Shown here: positions 46,987-55,893 of the stretch, one piece after another
Layout of the letters: every line of letters begins with the position of its first letter
Position numbering within the stretch: position 1 is the first letter of the stretch
Assembly: GCA_038239485.1 (NCBI GenBank)
Contig: JBBSET010000006.1
Location: 1 to 64,000, forward strand
Source: DASQEH01 sp038239485
Lineage (GTDB): Bacteria; Actinomycetota; Actinomycetes; Propionibacteriales; Nocardioidaceae
Direction of reading: 5' to 3'
Length of the DNA: 64,000 nucleotides
Position numbers and translations under genes: made by a program
Notes under the pieces: model-generated
The model's database searches: none
The model's input: the letters and a program-made list of their open reading frames with translations, nothing else
Told to the model about the DNA's origin: nothing

Positions 46987-47580
46987 TCACTCCCTCCCGT
47001 CGTCACCGGTGCCGGCCGGGTGGCCTGACACCTCGGCGCGGCGTTGGCGCCTGACCTTGCCGCCGGCGCCGGGGCTCGCGCGGTTGAACTCGATCTCGAC
47101 GCGTGCCTTGGCGATCTCGGAGAACTCGAACCGCTCCAGCGACCCGTCGGCCGCTATCGTCGCCCCGGTCTCGTCGGCGTCGACGATGCGGCCGGTCACC
47201 AGGGGCCGCTGGTGGGGGGTGACGGTGACGAGGCGGTCGGCGTTACGACGCCAGTGTCGCGGTTGGGTGAGCGGCCGGTCCACGCCTCGCGACGTGACCT
47301 CGAGTGTGTAGGAGCCGTCGCCGAGCGCGTCACTGTCGTCGAGGAGAGCGCTCACCAAGGTGGTGGCTTCGCTGATGTCGTCGAGGGTGACGCCTCCGTC
47401 CTTGTCGATCAGGACGCGCACCACGCGACGGCGGCCGGCCGACGTCACCTCGACGTCCTCGAGGTCGAACCCGGAAGCGGCGAGGGGAGGAGCCAACGTC
47501 TCGAGGAGTGGCTCTCTGGGGGGCCGACCGGTCACGGCTTGCTCCTCGCTGTTGTGTTGTCCTGCATCGCCGTCGCGCAT
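46987..47580 (-). CDS. rimP: Ribosome maturation factor RimP
   Basis: 30S assembly factor, 197 residues. The N-domain has LAPPLAASGFDLEDVEVTSA, RRVVRVLIDKDGGVTLDDIS, and the conserved YTLEVTSRGVDRPLT; a C-terminal SH3-like domain reads TGRIVDADETGATIAADG. ATG 47580. First gene of the nusA operon. A basic C-terminal tail is present. Confidence 0.93.
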   Translation of the reverse strand: MRDGDAGQHNSEEQAVTGRPPREPLLETLAPPLAASGFDLEDVEVTSAGRRRVVRVLIDKDGGVTLDDISEATTLVSALLDDSDALGDGSYTLEVTSRGVDRPLTQPRHWRRNADRLVTVTPHQRPLVTGRIVDADETGATIAADGSLERFEFSEIAKARVEIEFNRASPGAGGKVRRQRRAEVSGHPAGTGDDGRE

Positions 47581-47798
47581 CTACCGTTACAGCGGACACC
47601 CAGCCTACAAGGCGACCAACCCTGAAGGTGCGCTCACACGCTGCGCATGTACGAACACCCTATGTGGGTTGACCCGGTCTGACCAGCGCCGAGTGAAGCA
47701 CACCGAGCCCCACCGAAAGCGACAGCGACGCCGAGGTCGCCCCGGGCGCCCCGAGCCGCGTGAGCCCACGGCTGACCCGGCTGAGGTACGGTCGGCGC

Positions 47799-48338
47799 GT
47801 GGGGAGCCGATGGCGCGTGAGCCGGCGGGCGCTTCTGGGTGGCGCGACCGCTGCGGGTATGGCTGCGGCGCTCACCGGCTGCGGGAGCCCGGCGCGCGAC
47901 GGCCTGTCCGCCCGGACCGGGGGGCCATCCTCCCTGGGCACCGTATCGTCTGACCCGGCGAGCTGGGGCTCCGAGTCGGACGTCCCGCGCCTCGTCGGGG
48001 CGATCGCCGACGAGCTCGCCATCCTCGCCTTCCTCTCCTCAGCCCGACGGCGTACCCCGGCCTCGGTGCTTCGCCTGCTCGCGGACCAGCAGCGTCAGCA
48101 TGTCGAGGGACTGAAGGCGGCGCTGAGTAGCCCCTTCACCAACACGGCCATGCACACGCCGGCCCGGCGTGGCCGCCTCGAAGGCAATCTGTCGGAGGCA
48201 AGGTCGCTGCTGCTTGCCGCCCGCGACGCCCGACGCAACGATGCCCTCACAGCCGACTCGGGGCTGTTGGCCAGGTTGTTCGCCTCCGTCTCCGCCTCGC
48301 ACGCCGTCGCCGCCGAGCTCGACGGCCTTCGCGGATGA
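47799..48338 (+). CDS. Tat-type lipoprotein, ferritin-like partner protein
   Basis: A 179-residue predicted exported lipoprotein. The GTG at 47799 gives MGSRWRVSRRALLGGATAAG, a twin-arginine signal, ending in the lipobox ALTGC; an in-frame GTG at 47760 is an alternative. After a Ser/Gly linker comes a helical domain (VGAIADELAILAFLSSARRR, LLADQQRQHVEGLKAALSS) with Glu/His positions suggestive of a ferritin-like four-helix bundle. It overlaps the next gene by 4 bp (ATGA). The pair is known in actinobacteria beside rimP; function unknown. Confidence 0.75.
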   Translation: MGSRWRVSRRALLGGATAAGMAAALTGCGSPARDGLSARTGGPSSLGTVSSDPASWGSESDVPRLVGAIADELAILAFLSSARRRTPASVLRLLADQQRQHVEGLKAALSSPFTNTAMHTPARRGRLEGNLSEARSLLLAARDARRNDALTADSGLLARLFASVSASHAVAAELDGLRG

Positions 48339-48763
48339 GCGCGGCCGACGCCCTGCAGAGCTGTCTCGCCGCCGAGCATGCCGACCTCTTCGGATATGGC
48401 GTCCTGGGTGGCGTGCTGGCGGGCATCTCCGGCGCGGCTGCCCTCGAGGCGTACGCCGGCACCTGCTACGCCGAGCACCGGGCCCGTCGTGACGACCTGA
48501 CCACTCTGCTGTACCGGCTCGGCGAGACGCCGGTCGCGGCTGAACCGGCGTACACGCTGCCGTTCGGCGTCAGCGGACTGGCGGCGTGCAAGCGGCTGGC
48601 GAGGGAGCTGGAGGCCCGCACGGCTGCCATCTACGCTCAGGCGGTGGCCGAGACGGTGGTGCCTTCGCGCGCGATCGCGGTCGACGCGCTCACCGACTGC
48701 GCCCGACGCGAAGCCGGCTGGGGGGCGCCGCTCCAGGCGTTCCCTGGTATCGGCTCGGGCTGA
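48335..48763 (+). CDS. DUF4439 ferritin-like domain protein
   Basis: A 142-residue helical protein with AADALQSCLAAEHADLFGYG, a typical DUF4439 start with Glu-His, followed by AYAGTCYAEHRARRDDL (second metal-ligand-like ExxH), and a C-terminal helical half. It resembles ferritin-like four-helix bundles and may bind iron. No signal peptide of its own. Translation is coupled to the upstream lipoprotein; the two may work as one unit. Not characterised. Confidence 0.8.
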   Translation: MSAADALQSCLAAEHADLFGYGVLGGVLAGISGAAALEAYAGTCYAEHRARRDDLTTLLYRLGETPVAAEPAYTLPFGVSGLAACKRLARELEARTAAIYAQAVAETVVPSRAIAVDALTDCARREAGWGAPLQAFPGIGSG

Positions 48764-48808
48764 CTCCCGTCCAGGCTTCTGCAGCGCGACCGGGCCTGGG
48801 CCGGCCTG

Positions 48809-49876
48809 TTATCGCTGCAGCGCGGGCAGGAAGAGCATCGAGTCGCCGAACTCGTGCCAGAGGTACCTCTCGGCGACCGCCGCCTCATACCCCGCGGCGA
48901 CCAGAGCCGTGCCCGCCACTGCCTCGAGCAGCAGCAGATGGCTCGCTTGGGGCTCGTGCAGTCCTGAGACAAGACCGTCCACCGCACGGACAGCCCGCTC
49001 CGGTCCGATCACCAGATCGGTCCAGCCGGCGTCGGCATGCACCGTACCGTCAGGTTCGGCGACGCTCTCCAACGCTCGTACGACGGTGGTCCCGACGGCC
49101 ACCACCCGGTGACCGGCCACACGGGTCGAGTTCACGAGACGTGCGGTCGCCTCGGGAACCCAGTACTGCTCGGGCACAGGTGGCTCGTGCTTCTCAGGGC
49201 TCGACACCGAGGTGTGCAGGACCAGGGGTGCGACGACCACCCCTCGCATCATCAGCCGCGTGAGCAACCTGTCGGTGATCGGGCGGCCGGCGCTAGGCAT
49301 CTCGGCGCTGCCGGCCTCGTCGGCATACACCGTCTGAACGTCGGCGAGTCGTACCGGACCATGCAGATAGCGGTAGCCGATGGGTCGGCCATGCGTCCTC
49401 AGGAGGCTGGCCCTGTCGGCGCCGGCGGGCACGGCAGCTCGCCAGAGTCTGCTACCGCTGACGCCCGCCCGGGGGTATGACGCCTGGACGACGAGGCGCC
49501 CTCCGCCAGGCAGCCGGACAGGCTCGCCGATCCTGACGTCGGCGGCCGGGCCGGAGTTGTCCGGTCGCCGGACCTCGACCACCCAGGAGCCGTCGTCGAG
49601 GCCGCCTGCGACGTGGAGCAGGCCTGGGGCACCGCTCATCCGGACGACGTCGAGGGCCGCGGCCAGCGTTGCCGAGGTGTTGACCACGAGCAGGTCCCCT
49701 GACTCGAGATGGTCCGGGAAGGTTCGGAAGGTGGTGTCCGCGACCGTGTCCGGGCGGACGACCAGGAGGCGGACCTGGTCGCGTTCGAGGCCGCGCTGCT
49801 CCGGTGTCGAAGTGGCCTCCCTGTCGGTGGGCATCGCGAACCGGGTGCGCGGGATGGCATGAACGACGACGGTCAT
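48809..49876 (-). CDS. QueA-like S-adenosylmethionine:tRNA ribosyltransferase-isomerase paralog
   Basis: QueA adds the cyclopentenediol group to queuosine precursors. This 355-residue protein keeps the QueA frame (DHLESGDLLVVNTSATLAAAL; TVYADEAGSAEMPSAGRPIT; LLTRLMMRGVVVAPLVLHTS; EQYWVPEATARLVN; HRVVAVGTTVVRALESVA; GLHEPQASHLLLLEAVAGTA). But several canonical residues differ (NTSATLAAAL for NDTRVxxARL; PSAGRPIT for PTAGLHFT). It may therefore use another substrate. No other queuosine gene is in the window. ATG 49876 overlaps the SDR stop by 4 bp, coupling them. Confidence 0.78.
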   Translation of the reverse strand: MTVVVHAIPRTRFAMPTDREATSTPEQRGLERDQVRLLVVRPDTVADTTFRTFPDHLESGDLLVVNTSATLAAALDVVRMSGAPGLLHVAGGLDDGSWVVEVRRPDNSGPAADVRIGEPVRLPGGGRLVVQASYPRAGVSGSRLWRAAVPAGADRASLLRTHGRPIGYRYLHGPVRLADVQTVYADEAGSAEMPSAGRPITDRLLTRLMMRGVVVAPLVLHTSVSSPEKHEPPVPEQYWVPEATARLVNSTRVAGHRVVAVGTTVVRALESVAEPDGTVHADAGWTDLVIGPERAVRAVDGLVSGLHEPQASHLLLLEAVAGTALVAAGYEAAVAERYLWHEFGDSMLFLPALQR

Positions 49877-50592
49877 GCGCGCACCGTCTGGGTGGACGCG
49901 AGCAGGTCGACAGCACGGTAGCGGCCACTCGGCGGCCTGGACTCGACCAGCCGGACGAATGCGGGCATCACCGTCGATGGCTCGGGGCGGTCGGAGATGT
50001 CCTCGCCGGGGAACGCGTCCTGGTGCATGGCGGTCCGCATGTCGCCAGGGTCGAAGGAGTAGATGTGGAGCCCGGGCATCTCGGCGGCAAGGACGGCCGT
50101 CCATGCCTCGAGAGCTGCTTTCGACGAACCGTAGCCACCCCATCCCGGGTAGCCCCCGACGGCCGCGTCGGACGTGACGTTGATGACGACGCCGTGCGAG
50201 TACCGCCGCTGGAGGAGGTCGAGCATCGAACGGGTGAGAGCGAGCGGCGCCGTGACGTTGACCTCATAGGTCCGCCGCCAGACGTCGAGGCTGACATCGC
50301 TCAGCGCCGGGAGCGGGCTGGCGCCGAGCGTGCTGGCGTTGTTGACCAGGACGTCGAGGGAGCCGGTACCCTCGACCGCTTCGCGCAGGCCGGCCCGGTG
50401 CTCTGGGTCGGCGACGTCGCCTGGGATGGCCTGGACTGTTCCGGCTCCCGCCGCGACGATCTCGCGCTCCACCGCGGCCAGCGCATCGCGCCCCCGTGCA
50501 TCGACGACCAGCGACCAGCCGCGGCTCGCGAGCTCCACAGCGATGGCGCGGCCGAGGCCCTGTGAGGCTCCGGTGATGAGTGCAGTTGACAT
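49873..50592 (-). CDS. SDR-family NAD(P)-dependent oxidoreductase
   Basis: Classical short-chain dehydrogenase, 239 residues. The cofactor motif is TGASQGLGRAIA, then NNAS, NVTSDAAVGGYPGWGGYGSSKAAL with catalytic Ser/Tyr/Lys (YGSSK), and DPGDMRT. ATG 50592 chosen; in-frame codons before it are not family-like. Substrate unknown. Overlaps the QueA-like gene by 4 bp. Confidence 0.9.
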   Translation of the reverse strand: MSTALITGASQGLGRAIAVELASRGWSLVVDARGRDALAAVEREIVAAGAGTVQAIPGDVADPEHRAGLREAVEGTGSLDVLVNNASTLGASPLPALSDVSLDVWRRTYEVNVTAPLALTRSMLDLLQRRYSHGVVINVTSDAAVGGYPGWGGYGSSKAALEAWTAVLAAEMPGLHIYSFDPGDMRTAMHQDAFPGEDISDRPEPSTVMPAFVRLVESRPPSGRYRAVDLLASTQTVRA

Positions 50593-50674
50593 GGTGGCTC
50601 CTGACGATCCGATGACTATGGTTCGATCGTCCAACCTCAAGTCCGCTTGAGGTCAAGCCCCTCCAGCAAGGAGG

Positions 50675-51379
50675 TCAGCGCCAGCTGTCGACCACGGCCG
50701 GGATCTCGGCCAGCCGCTGCACGACGGCGTCGGGCTCGCCGAGGGAATGCCCGATCTGCGTGGCAGGTATGTCACTGTGCGGCACGTGGACGGCGCGCAT
50801 CCCCGCATTGCGGGCACCCCAGATGTCGTCGAACAGCCGGTCGCCGACGAAGACGCACGCGCCGGGGTCGCTCACGCCGACCGCCTGCATGGCAGCGAAG
50901 AAAGCTTCCGGCGCCGGCTTCGTCCAGTTGATCTCCGACGTGTACACGGCCCCGTCGATCAGGTGATCGAGTGCGTCGCGTTCGAAGATCTCCTGGTGCC
51001 AGGACCGTGGCCACAGCGTGTTGGACAAGATGCCGATACGGGTCCCGGACGCGCGTAGGTCCGCGAACAGGTTGGGCACGTCGGGGTCCGTGAAGGTCGC
51101 GTGCTCCCAGAACGCCCGGTACCCCGACCAATGCCGGTCGTCGTACGCGATGCCGGCCAGCGAGCAGATCTCCTCGATGCTGGAGCTGACATGCTCGTCG
51201 CGAGCCCGTGCCCACACGGCTGACGCGGCGTCGAGCAGAGCAGCCGTCACCTCGTCGACGCGGTCGGGCGACGAGACCGTCGCCAACGACCGCCACTCAT
51301 CGACCGGGTCGATCGTCCGCCATGGCGTCAGCGTGCCGCCCCAGTCGAAGATGACCGCCTCAACCGCCACGGACGACAC
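50675..51379 (-). CDS. HAD-family hydrolase
   Basis: Haloacid-dehalogenase-type phosphatase, 234 residues. Motif I VIFDWGGTLTP (Asp replaced here at second position by a Gly-Gly; the nucleophile is the first Asp), motif II ILSNTLW, motif III KPAPEAF and motif IV VFVGDRLFDDIWGA are intact. GTG at 51379, or an in-frame GTG at 51367. It overlaps the end of proS by 20 bp. Substrate unknown. Confidence 0.85.
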   Translation of the reverse strand: MSSVAVEAVIFDWGGTLTPWRTIDPVDEWRSLATVSSPDRVDEVTAALLDAASAVWARARDEHVSSSIEEICSLAGIAYDDRHWSGYRAFWEHATFTDPDVPNLFADLRASGTRIGILSNTLWPRSWHQEIFERDALDHLIDGAVYTSEINWTKPAPEAFFAAMQAVGVSDPGACVFVGDRLFDDIWGARNAGMRAVHVPHSDIPATQIGHSLGEPDAVVQRLAEIPAVVDSWR

Positions 51380-53126
51380 CCACCAGATGCGACACCGCCT
51401 CGCCGGCGGCCACGTCGACCCGCTCTCCGCTGGCTCGGTCCTTGACCTCGACCGTGCCAGTAGCGAGCCCCTTGCCGACGACCACGATCGTCGGCACCCC
51501 GATCAGCTCGGCGTCCTTGAACTTCACCCCCGGCGACACCTTCGGCCGGTCGTCGTACAGGACGGTCAACCCGGCCGCCTCCAGCGAGTCTGTGAGCGCG
51601 ACCGCTGCCGCGAAGATCGCCGGGTCCTTGCCGGTGGCGACGATATGCACGTCCGCGGGGCTCACCTCGCGGGGCCAGATGATCCCGAGCTCGTCATGGG
51701 AGTTCTCCACCATCGCCGCGACCGCACGGGAGATACCGACCCCGTACGACCCCATTGTGACGGTGACCAGCTTCCCGTGCTCGTCCAGCACCTGCAGGCC
51801 GAGCACCTCGGCGAAGCGGCGGCCGAGCTGGAAGATGTGACCCATCTCGATCCCTCGGGCCGTCTCCATCGGCGCCCCGCAGACCGGACAGGGGTCGCCG
51901 TCGCGCACGTCTGCCGCCTCGATCACGCCGTCGCCGGTGAAGTCGCGACCGGCGACCAGGTCCAGTACATGGCGGCCAGGGAGGTCTGCACCGGTGACCC
52001 AGCGGGTCCCCGTCGACACCCGGGGGTCGAGGAGGTACCGGATGCCGCTCGAGCTGTCCGAGCCGAGCGCACCGGGGCCGATGTAACCCTTGACCAAGGC
52101 CGTGTTCCGGGCGAAGTCCGCCTCGTCGAACGCCTCGACGGCGCTCGGCTCGACCTGGGCTTCGAGCCGTTTCAGGTCCACGTCACGATCACCCGGTACA
52201 CCGATCGCGACCGGCTCGCGTACGCCTTCGGGGCTGACGAGCGTCACGATCAGGTTCTTGAGGGTGTCCCCCGCCGCCCACGGCCGGTCGGAACGAGGGA
52301 ACGCGGCGTTCAGGTGGTCGACGAGGGTGTCGATGGTCGGCGTATCTGGGGTCAGCTCAGCGTGTGCCGCGGGCGTACCCTCCCACGAGACCGGCGCAGG
52401 CATGGGCACCCGGACCGCTTCCACGTTGGCGGCGTAGTCGCAGTTCGTGCACCGCACATAGGTGTCCTCGCCGTTGTCGGCGGTGGCCAGGAACTCCTCG
52501 CTGGCCGACCCGCCCATCGCCCCCGACATCGCCGCAACGATGACGTAGTCGAAGCCGAGCCGGTCGAAGATCTTGATGTAGGCCTCGCGATGCGCCTGGT
52601 ACGACGCCAGGAACGCGTCGTCGGTCAGGTCGAACGAGTACGAGTCCTTCATCACGAACTCGCGTCCTCGCAGGATCCCGGCACGCGGACGCTGCTCGTC
52701 GCGGTACTTCGTCTGGATCTGGTAGAGGGCGAGCGGGAGGTCCTTGTACGACGAGTACAGGTCCTTCACCAGCAGCGTGAACATCTCCTCGTGGGTGGGA
52801 CCGAGCAGGTAGTCGGCCCCCTTGCGGTCCTTCAGCCTGAAGATTCCCGGGCCGTAGTCCGTCCACCGATGGCTCGCCTCGTAGGGCTCTCGCGGCAGCA
52901 GCGCGGGGAAGTGCACCTCCTGCGCACCGATGGCGTCCATCTCCTCCCGCACGATGCGCTCGACGTTACGCAGTACCCGGTACCCCAGGGGCAGCCACGA
53001 GTAGATGCCTGGGGCGGCGCGGCGGATGTAGCCGGCGCGGACCAGCAGCCGATGGCTCGGCACCTCGGCGTCCACCGGATCCTCACGCAGGGTGCGAAGG
53101 AACAGGGTCGACATCCGCAGTGCCAC
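51360..53126 (-). CDS. proS: Prolyl-tRNA synthetase
   Basis: Class II aminoacyl-tRNA synthetase charging tRNA-Pro. Motif 1 region YIRRAAPGIYSWLPLGYRVL, motif 2 TKYRDEQRPRAGILRGREF, the bacterial editing insertion (about 225-400), and motif 3 GSYGVGISRAVAAMVE, then the anticodon-binding domain. The 588-residue length is that of the bacterial-type enzyme with INS domain. The GTG at 53126 has GAGGAG 7 nt upstream and is preferred to the ATG at 53114. Confidence 0.97.
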   Translation of the reverse strand: MALRMSTLFLRTLREDPVDAEVPSHRLLVRAGYIRRAAPGIYSWLPLGYRVLRNVERIVREEMDAIGAQEVHFPALLPREPYEASHRWTDYGPGIFRLKDRKGADYLLGPTHEEMFTLLVKDLYSSYKDLPLALYQIQTKYRDEQRPRAGILRGREFVMKDSYSFDLTDDAFLASYQAHREAYIKIFDRLGFDYVIVAAMSGAMGGSASEEFLATADNGEDTYVRCTNCDYAANVEAVRVPMPAPVSWEGTPAAHAELTPDTPTIDTLVDHLNAAFPRSDRPWAAGDTLKNLIVTLVSPEGVREPVAIGVPGDRDVDLKRLEAQVEPSAVEAFDEADFARNTALVKGYIGPGALGSDSSSGIRYLLDPRVSTGTRWVTGADLPGRHVLDLVAGRDFTGDGVIEAADVRDGDPCPVCGAPMETARGIEMGHIFQLGRRFAEVLGLQVLDEHGKLVTVTMGSYGVGISRAVAAMVENSHDELGIIWPREVSPADVHIVATGKDPAIFAAAVALTDSLEAAGLTVLYDDRPKVSPGVKFKDAELIGVPTIVVVGKGLATGTVEVKDRASGERVDVAAGEAVSHLVGVVRGG

Positions 53127-53191
53127 TGGTGTCTCCTCGAGCTGACGGCAGGGTCGCCGGATGTCGAGGATATCGGGCCGGGGCGACACGC

Positions 53192-53609
53192 TCACCTGAG
53201 TTCTGCAGCCGGCGAGCCGACCCGCCGCTGCGTCGCCAGCAGATCAGGGCGAAGCGACGCATCGGCAGGGTTGTGGAGGTCCGGCGTGCACATGGTGGGA
53301 CGTATTCGAGCTTGCTCACCGCGAACGACCCGTCGGGCTTCTCTTTGAGCACCGCTCGGCAGGTGTTGCTGTCGTACACACCCTCGACGGCGGTGTCCTG
53401 CTGGGCGGCCGAGCCGCCGAGACCGTAGACGACCCAGGTGCCGTTGACCCTGTCGTAGGGCTGGACCACATGGGCGTGATGGCCGTAGATCAGGGTGATG
53501 TCGGTCCCTTGGTCAGCACGTCGGCGGCCGTGTCACCCGCGCTGGAGCATGGGGTCAGCAGTGCGCTCAACGAGACCGCCGCCATCAGGCCACGGGTCCG
53601 CCGCCGCAT
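53192..53609 (-). pseudogene. Decayed capA-family (poly-gamma-glutamate synthesis-like) lipoprotein gene
   Basis: CapA-family proteins are secreted metallophosphatase-like enzymes. From an ATG at 53609 the frame reads MRRRTRGLMAAVSLSALLTP, a signal/lipobox, then AADVLTKG; one missing base near 53507 changes frame to TDITLIYGHHAHVVQPYD, the typical C-terminal His motif, followed by NGTWVVYGLGGSAAQQ. Near 53294 a second missing base leads to MCTPDLHNPADASLRPDLLA and a stop at 53192. About 200 residues of the usual catalytic part between the signal and GHHAHVVQP are absent, so this is a true deletion derivative, whatever the cause of the frame breaks. Confidence 0.65.
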
Positions 53610-53723
53610 GGTGTACCCCAACGGGCTCCGAGCCACTGCCTTGCCCCCGGTGCGAATGTGCTCGAGCATCGCACCGGTGGCCGCGATCGGCGCGTAGGCT
53701 CGCAATTGCAAGGAGGTGCAGCG

Positions 53724-54578
53724 ATGGTCCTGCGGACCCGTCAGCGCGTACGCGTCCTCGGCCCGGCCGATGTCGTTGATGTCCAGCGCCTCATCGCCCA
53801 GGACCCGATCACCAATGTCTTCGTGGACCATCGGGTCCGGGTCACGAACTTGGAGCCTCGATGGCTCGGCGGCGAGATGTGGGGGTACGACGACGACGAA
53901 GCGGGCGGCCTACTCTCCATCTGTCACGCTGCCGCGAACCTGACGCCCGCCCAGGCGACGCCGGAGGCCCTCGAGGCGTTCGCCTCCCGCGCCCTGGACC
54001 AGGGGCGCCGTTGCGGGTCGATCATGGGTCGCGATCACGACGTATCCGCGTTGTGGCAGCGGCTCGAACCCGCCTGGGGCCCGGCCCGGTCGGTTCGCCC
54101 GCGTCAGCCGTTCCTGGTGCTTGCCGGTCCACCGGCGGTCGAGCCGGCCCCGCAGGTCCGCCGGGTCCGGCCCGACGAGCTCGACATCCTGTACCCGGCG
54201 TGCGTCTCGATGTACACCGAGGAGCTCGGCATCTCACCGGTGATCCAAGGCGGGTCGGCGCTGTACCGCGCCCGGGTCGCCCACCTGATCTCGAAGGGGT
54301 ATGCCTTCGCTCACATCGAGGCTGGCGAGGTGCTCTTCAAGGCCGAGCTGCACGCGGTGACCCCCGCCGCCTGTCAGGTGCAGAGCGTCTGGGTCAACCC
54401 TCGCTACCGGGGTCATGGGCTCGCTGCGCCTGGGGTGGCCGCCGTGTGCGCGACAGCCGTACGCGACTACGCCCCGACAGTCTCGCTGTATGTCAACGAG
54501 CACAACGACCCGGCCCGCCGTGCCTACGCCCGGGTCGGGTTCGCCGAGCGCTGCCGGTTCGCGACCATCCTCTTTTGA
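53724..54578 (+). CDS. DUF4081-containing GNAT acetyltransferase
   Basis: A 284-residue protein with the N-terminal DUF4081 domain (LGPADVVDVQRLIAQDPITN, EPRWLGGEMWGYDDDEAGGL) and a C-terminal GNAT core (VRRVRPDELDILYPACVSMY, LGISPVIQGG, AACQVQSVWVNPRYRGHGLA, SLYVNEHNDPARRAYARVGF). ATG 53724 follows a near-perfect AAGGAGGTG. In mycobacteria the homologue lies next to ispG in the same direction; here it is inverted and separated by MFS, VOC and RHH genes. Confidence 0.92.
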   Translation: MVLRTRQRVRVLGPADVVDVQRLIAQDPITNVFVDHRVRVTNLEPRWLGGEMWGYDDDEAGGLLSICHAAANLTPAQATPEALEAFASRALDQGRRCGSIMGRDHDVSALWQRLEPAWGPARSVRPRQPFLVLAGPPAVEPAPQVRRVRPDELDILYPACVSMYTEELGISPVIQGGSALYRARVAHLISKGYAFAHIEAGEVLFKAELHAVTPAACQVQSVWVNPRYRGHGLAAPGVAAVCATAVRDYAPTVSLYVNEHNDPARRAYARVGFAERCRFATILF

Positions 54579-54594
54579 GCTCGGCCAGTCCGTC

Positions 54595-55893
54595 TCAGTC
54601 AAGCTCCGGCGACTGTTCGGCAACGGGGGATGGAGGAATGCGACCGGGCGGTGACCCCGAGGGTCCGCGCAGCGGGGAGGTCCAGGCGACCGCGACGCCG
54701 ACGAACGTGAGGGACGACACCGCGACCATGGCCGGCTGGATCCCGACGAGGAGGCCAAGCAGGCCTGCGGCCAGGGCTCCGACGGTTCCTCCGACACCCC
54801 AGGCCAGCATCCGCCCGGCAGTGTTCACCCGGCTGAGGAGGCGCTCAGGCGTGACCTGCTGGCGGTACGAGATCGAGTTGACCACCACGAGCATGTACGA
54901 GCAGCTCCACGCGAAGAGGCCGAGGGCCGCCAGCTCCCAGCTCGGTGCCAGACTGGTCAGCACGCCGATCAGGGCCGAGGCGGGTAGGGCCAGCAGAGTG
55001 ATCCGGGCGGCGCTGGTCGTGCGCAGGAGTCTCGGCAGCGCGACGACAGCGAGCAGTCCGCCGACGCTCCAGGACCCGTAGACGAACCCGAACCGGAGCC
55101 CGGCGGTGCCCACGCCGAGGACCCGGTCGCACCAGACGACCATCAGGGAGACGAACCCCATACCGGCTGCCGACTGGAGGGATCCGACGATGGTCATCGT
55201 GCGTACCCCGGCGTGGTCGACCAGGTATCTCAGGCCCTCGGCGATGTCGGAGAAGAGGACCCGGACGCTCATCGGCGCACGCGCGCGCGAGCTGTCGTAC
55301 ATGGGCCTGGCGATGGTCGCGATGCATGCGGCCGAGGCGAGGTAGCTGACCGCGTCAACCGCAAGCATCGTCGCCGGGTGGAGGACAGCGAGCCCGATCC
55401 CGACCAGCGACGGCACCATGATCTCGCACACCGAGGCCGCTCCGAAGACGGCGGCGTTGGCCTGGGCGATCCGTGCCCTGCCCACGAGCAGCGGCATCGC
55501 TCCGAAGTTCGCCCCGTCGAAGAACACCGCCACGCCCGGTACCAGAAACGCCACGAGCATCAACTGAGCCACCGTCAAGACTCCCAGCCAGTGAGCCACC
55601 GGCACCGACACGATCGCCACCGCGTCGACGCAGTCGGCCACCACCATCACGAGCCTGCGGTCCCACCGGTCGGAGAGCGCGCCCGCGAAGAGTCCCAGCA
55701 GCACGTACGACGCGGTCTCGAGGGCCGAGACGGAGGCGGTCAGGACGGCGGATCCGCTGACCCGGTACACCAGCACCGGCAGCGCGATATAGCTGACGAT
55801 CGTGCCGGCGGTGGAGAGCAGGCGCGACCACCAGTACCGCCGGAAGTCCGGGTCGTCGCGCAGTCGTGAGTCAGCTGCCGTCGAGGAGCGCAT
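54595..55893 (-). CDS. MFS transporter (DHA3-like, 12 TMS)
   Basis: A 432-residue transporter. Start DDPDFRRYWWSRLLSTAGT is typical of DHA3/MefA-type exporters. Motif A is LFAGALSDRWDRR; LAFLVPGV-type helix (VAFLVPGVAVFFDGANFGA) and YRQQVTPERLLSRVNTAGR in the central loop also match. Likely exports a drug or metabolite. Overlaps the VOC gene by 23 bp and so belongs to a small RHH-VOC-MFS operon on the minus strand. Confidence 0.85.
   Translation of the reverse strand: MRSSTAADSRLRDDPDFRRYWWSRLLSTAGTIVSYIALPVLVYRVSGSAVLTASVSALETASYVLLGLFAGALSDRWDRRLVMVVADCVDAVAIVSVPVAHWLGVLTVAQLMLVAFLVPGVAVFFDGANFGAMPLLVGRARIAQANAAVFGAASVCEIMVPSLVGIGLAVLHPATMLAVDAVSYLASAACIATIARPMYDSSRARAPMSVRVLFSDIAEGLRYLVDHAGVRTMTIVGSLQSAAGMGFVSLMVVWCDRVLGVGTAGLRFGFVYGSWSVGGLLAVVALPRLLRTTSAARITLLALPASALIGVLTSLAPSWELAALGLFAWSCSYMLVVVNSISYRQQVTPERLLSRVNTAGRMLAWGVGGTVGALAAGLLGLLVGIQPAMVAVSSLTFVGVAVAWTSPLRGPSGSPPGRIPPSPVAEQSPELD

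Noticed and set aside
48779..48820. CTGCAGCG...CGCTGCAG inverted repeat at the DUF4439/QueA-like junction
   Set aside because: Arms of 8 bp separated by 26 nt, partly inside the QueA-like stop; too weak to call a terminator.
51018..53348. 776-aa plus-strand frame opposite proS and the HAD gene
   Set aside because: Antisense shadow caused by high third-position GC; no ribosome binding site or domains.
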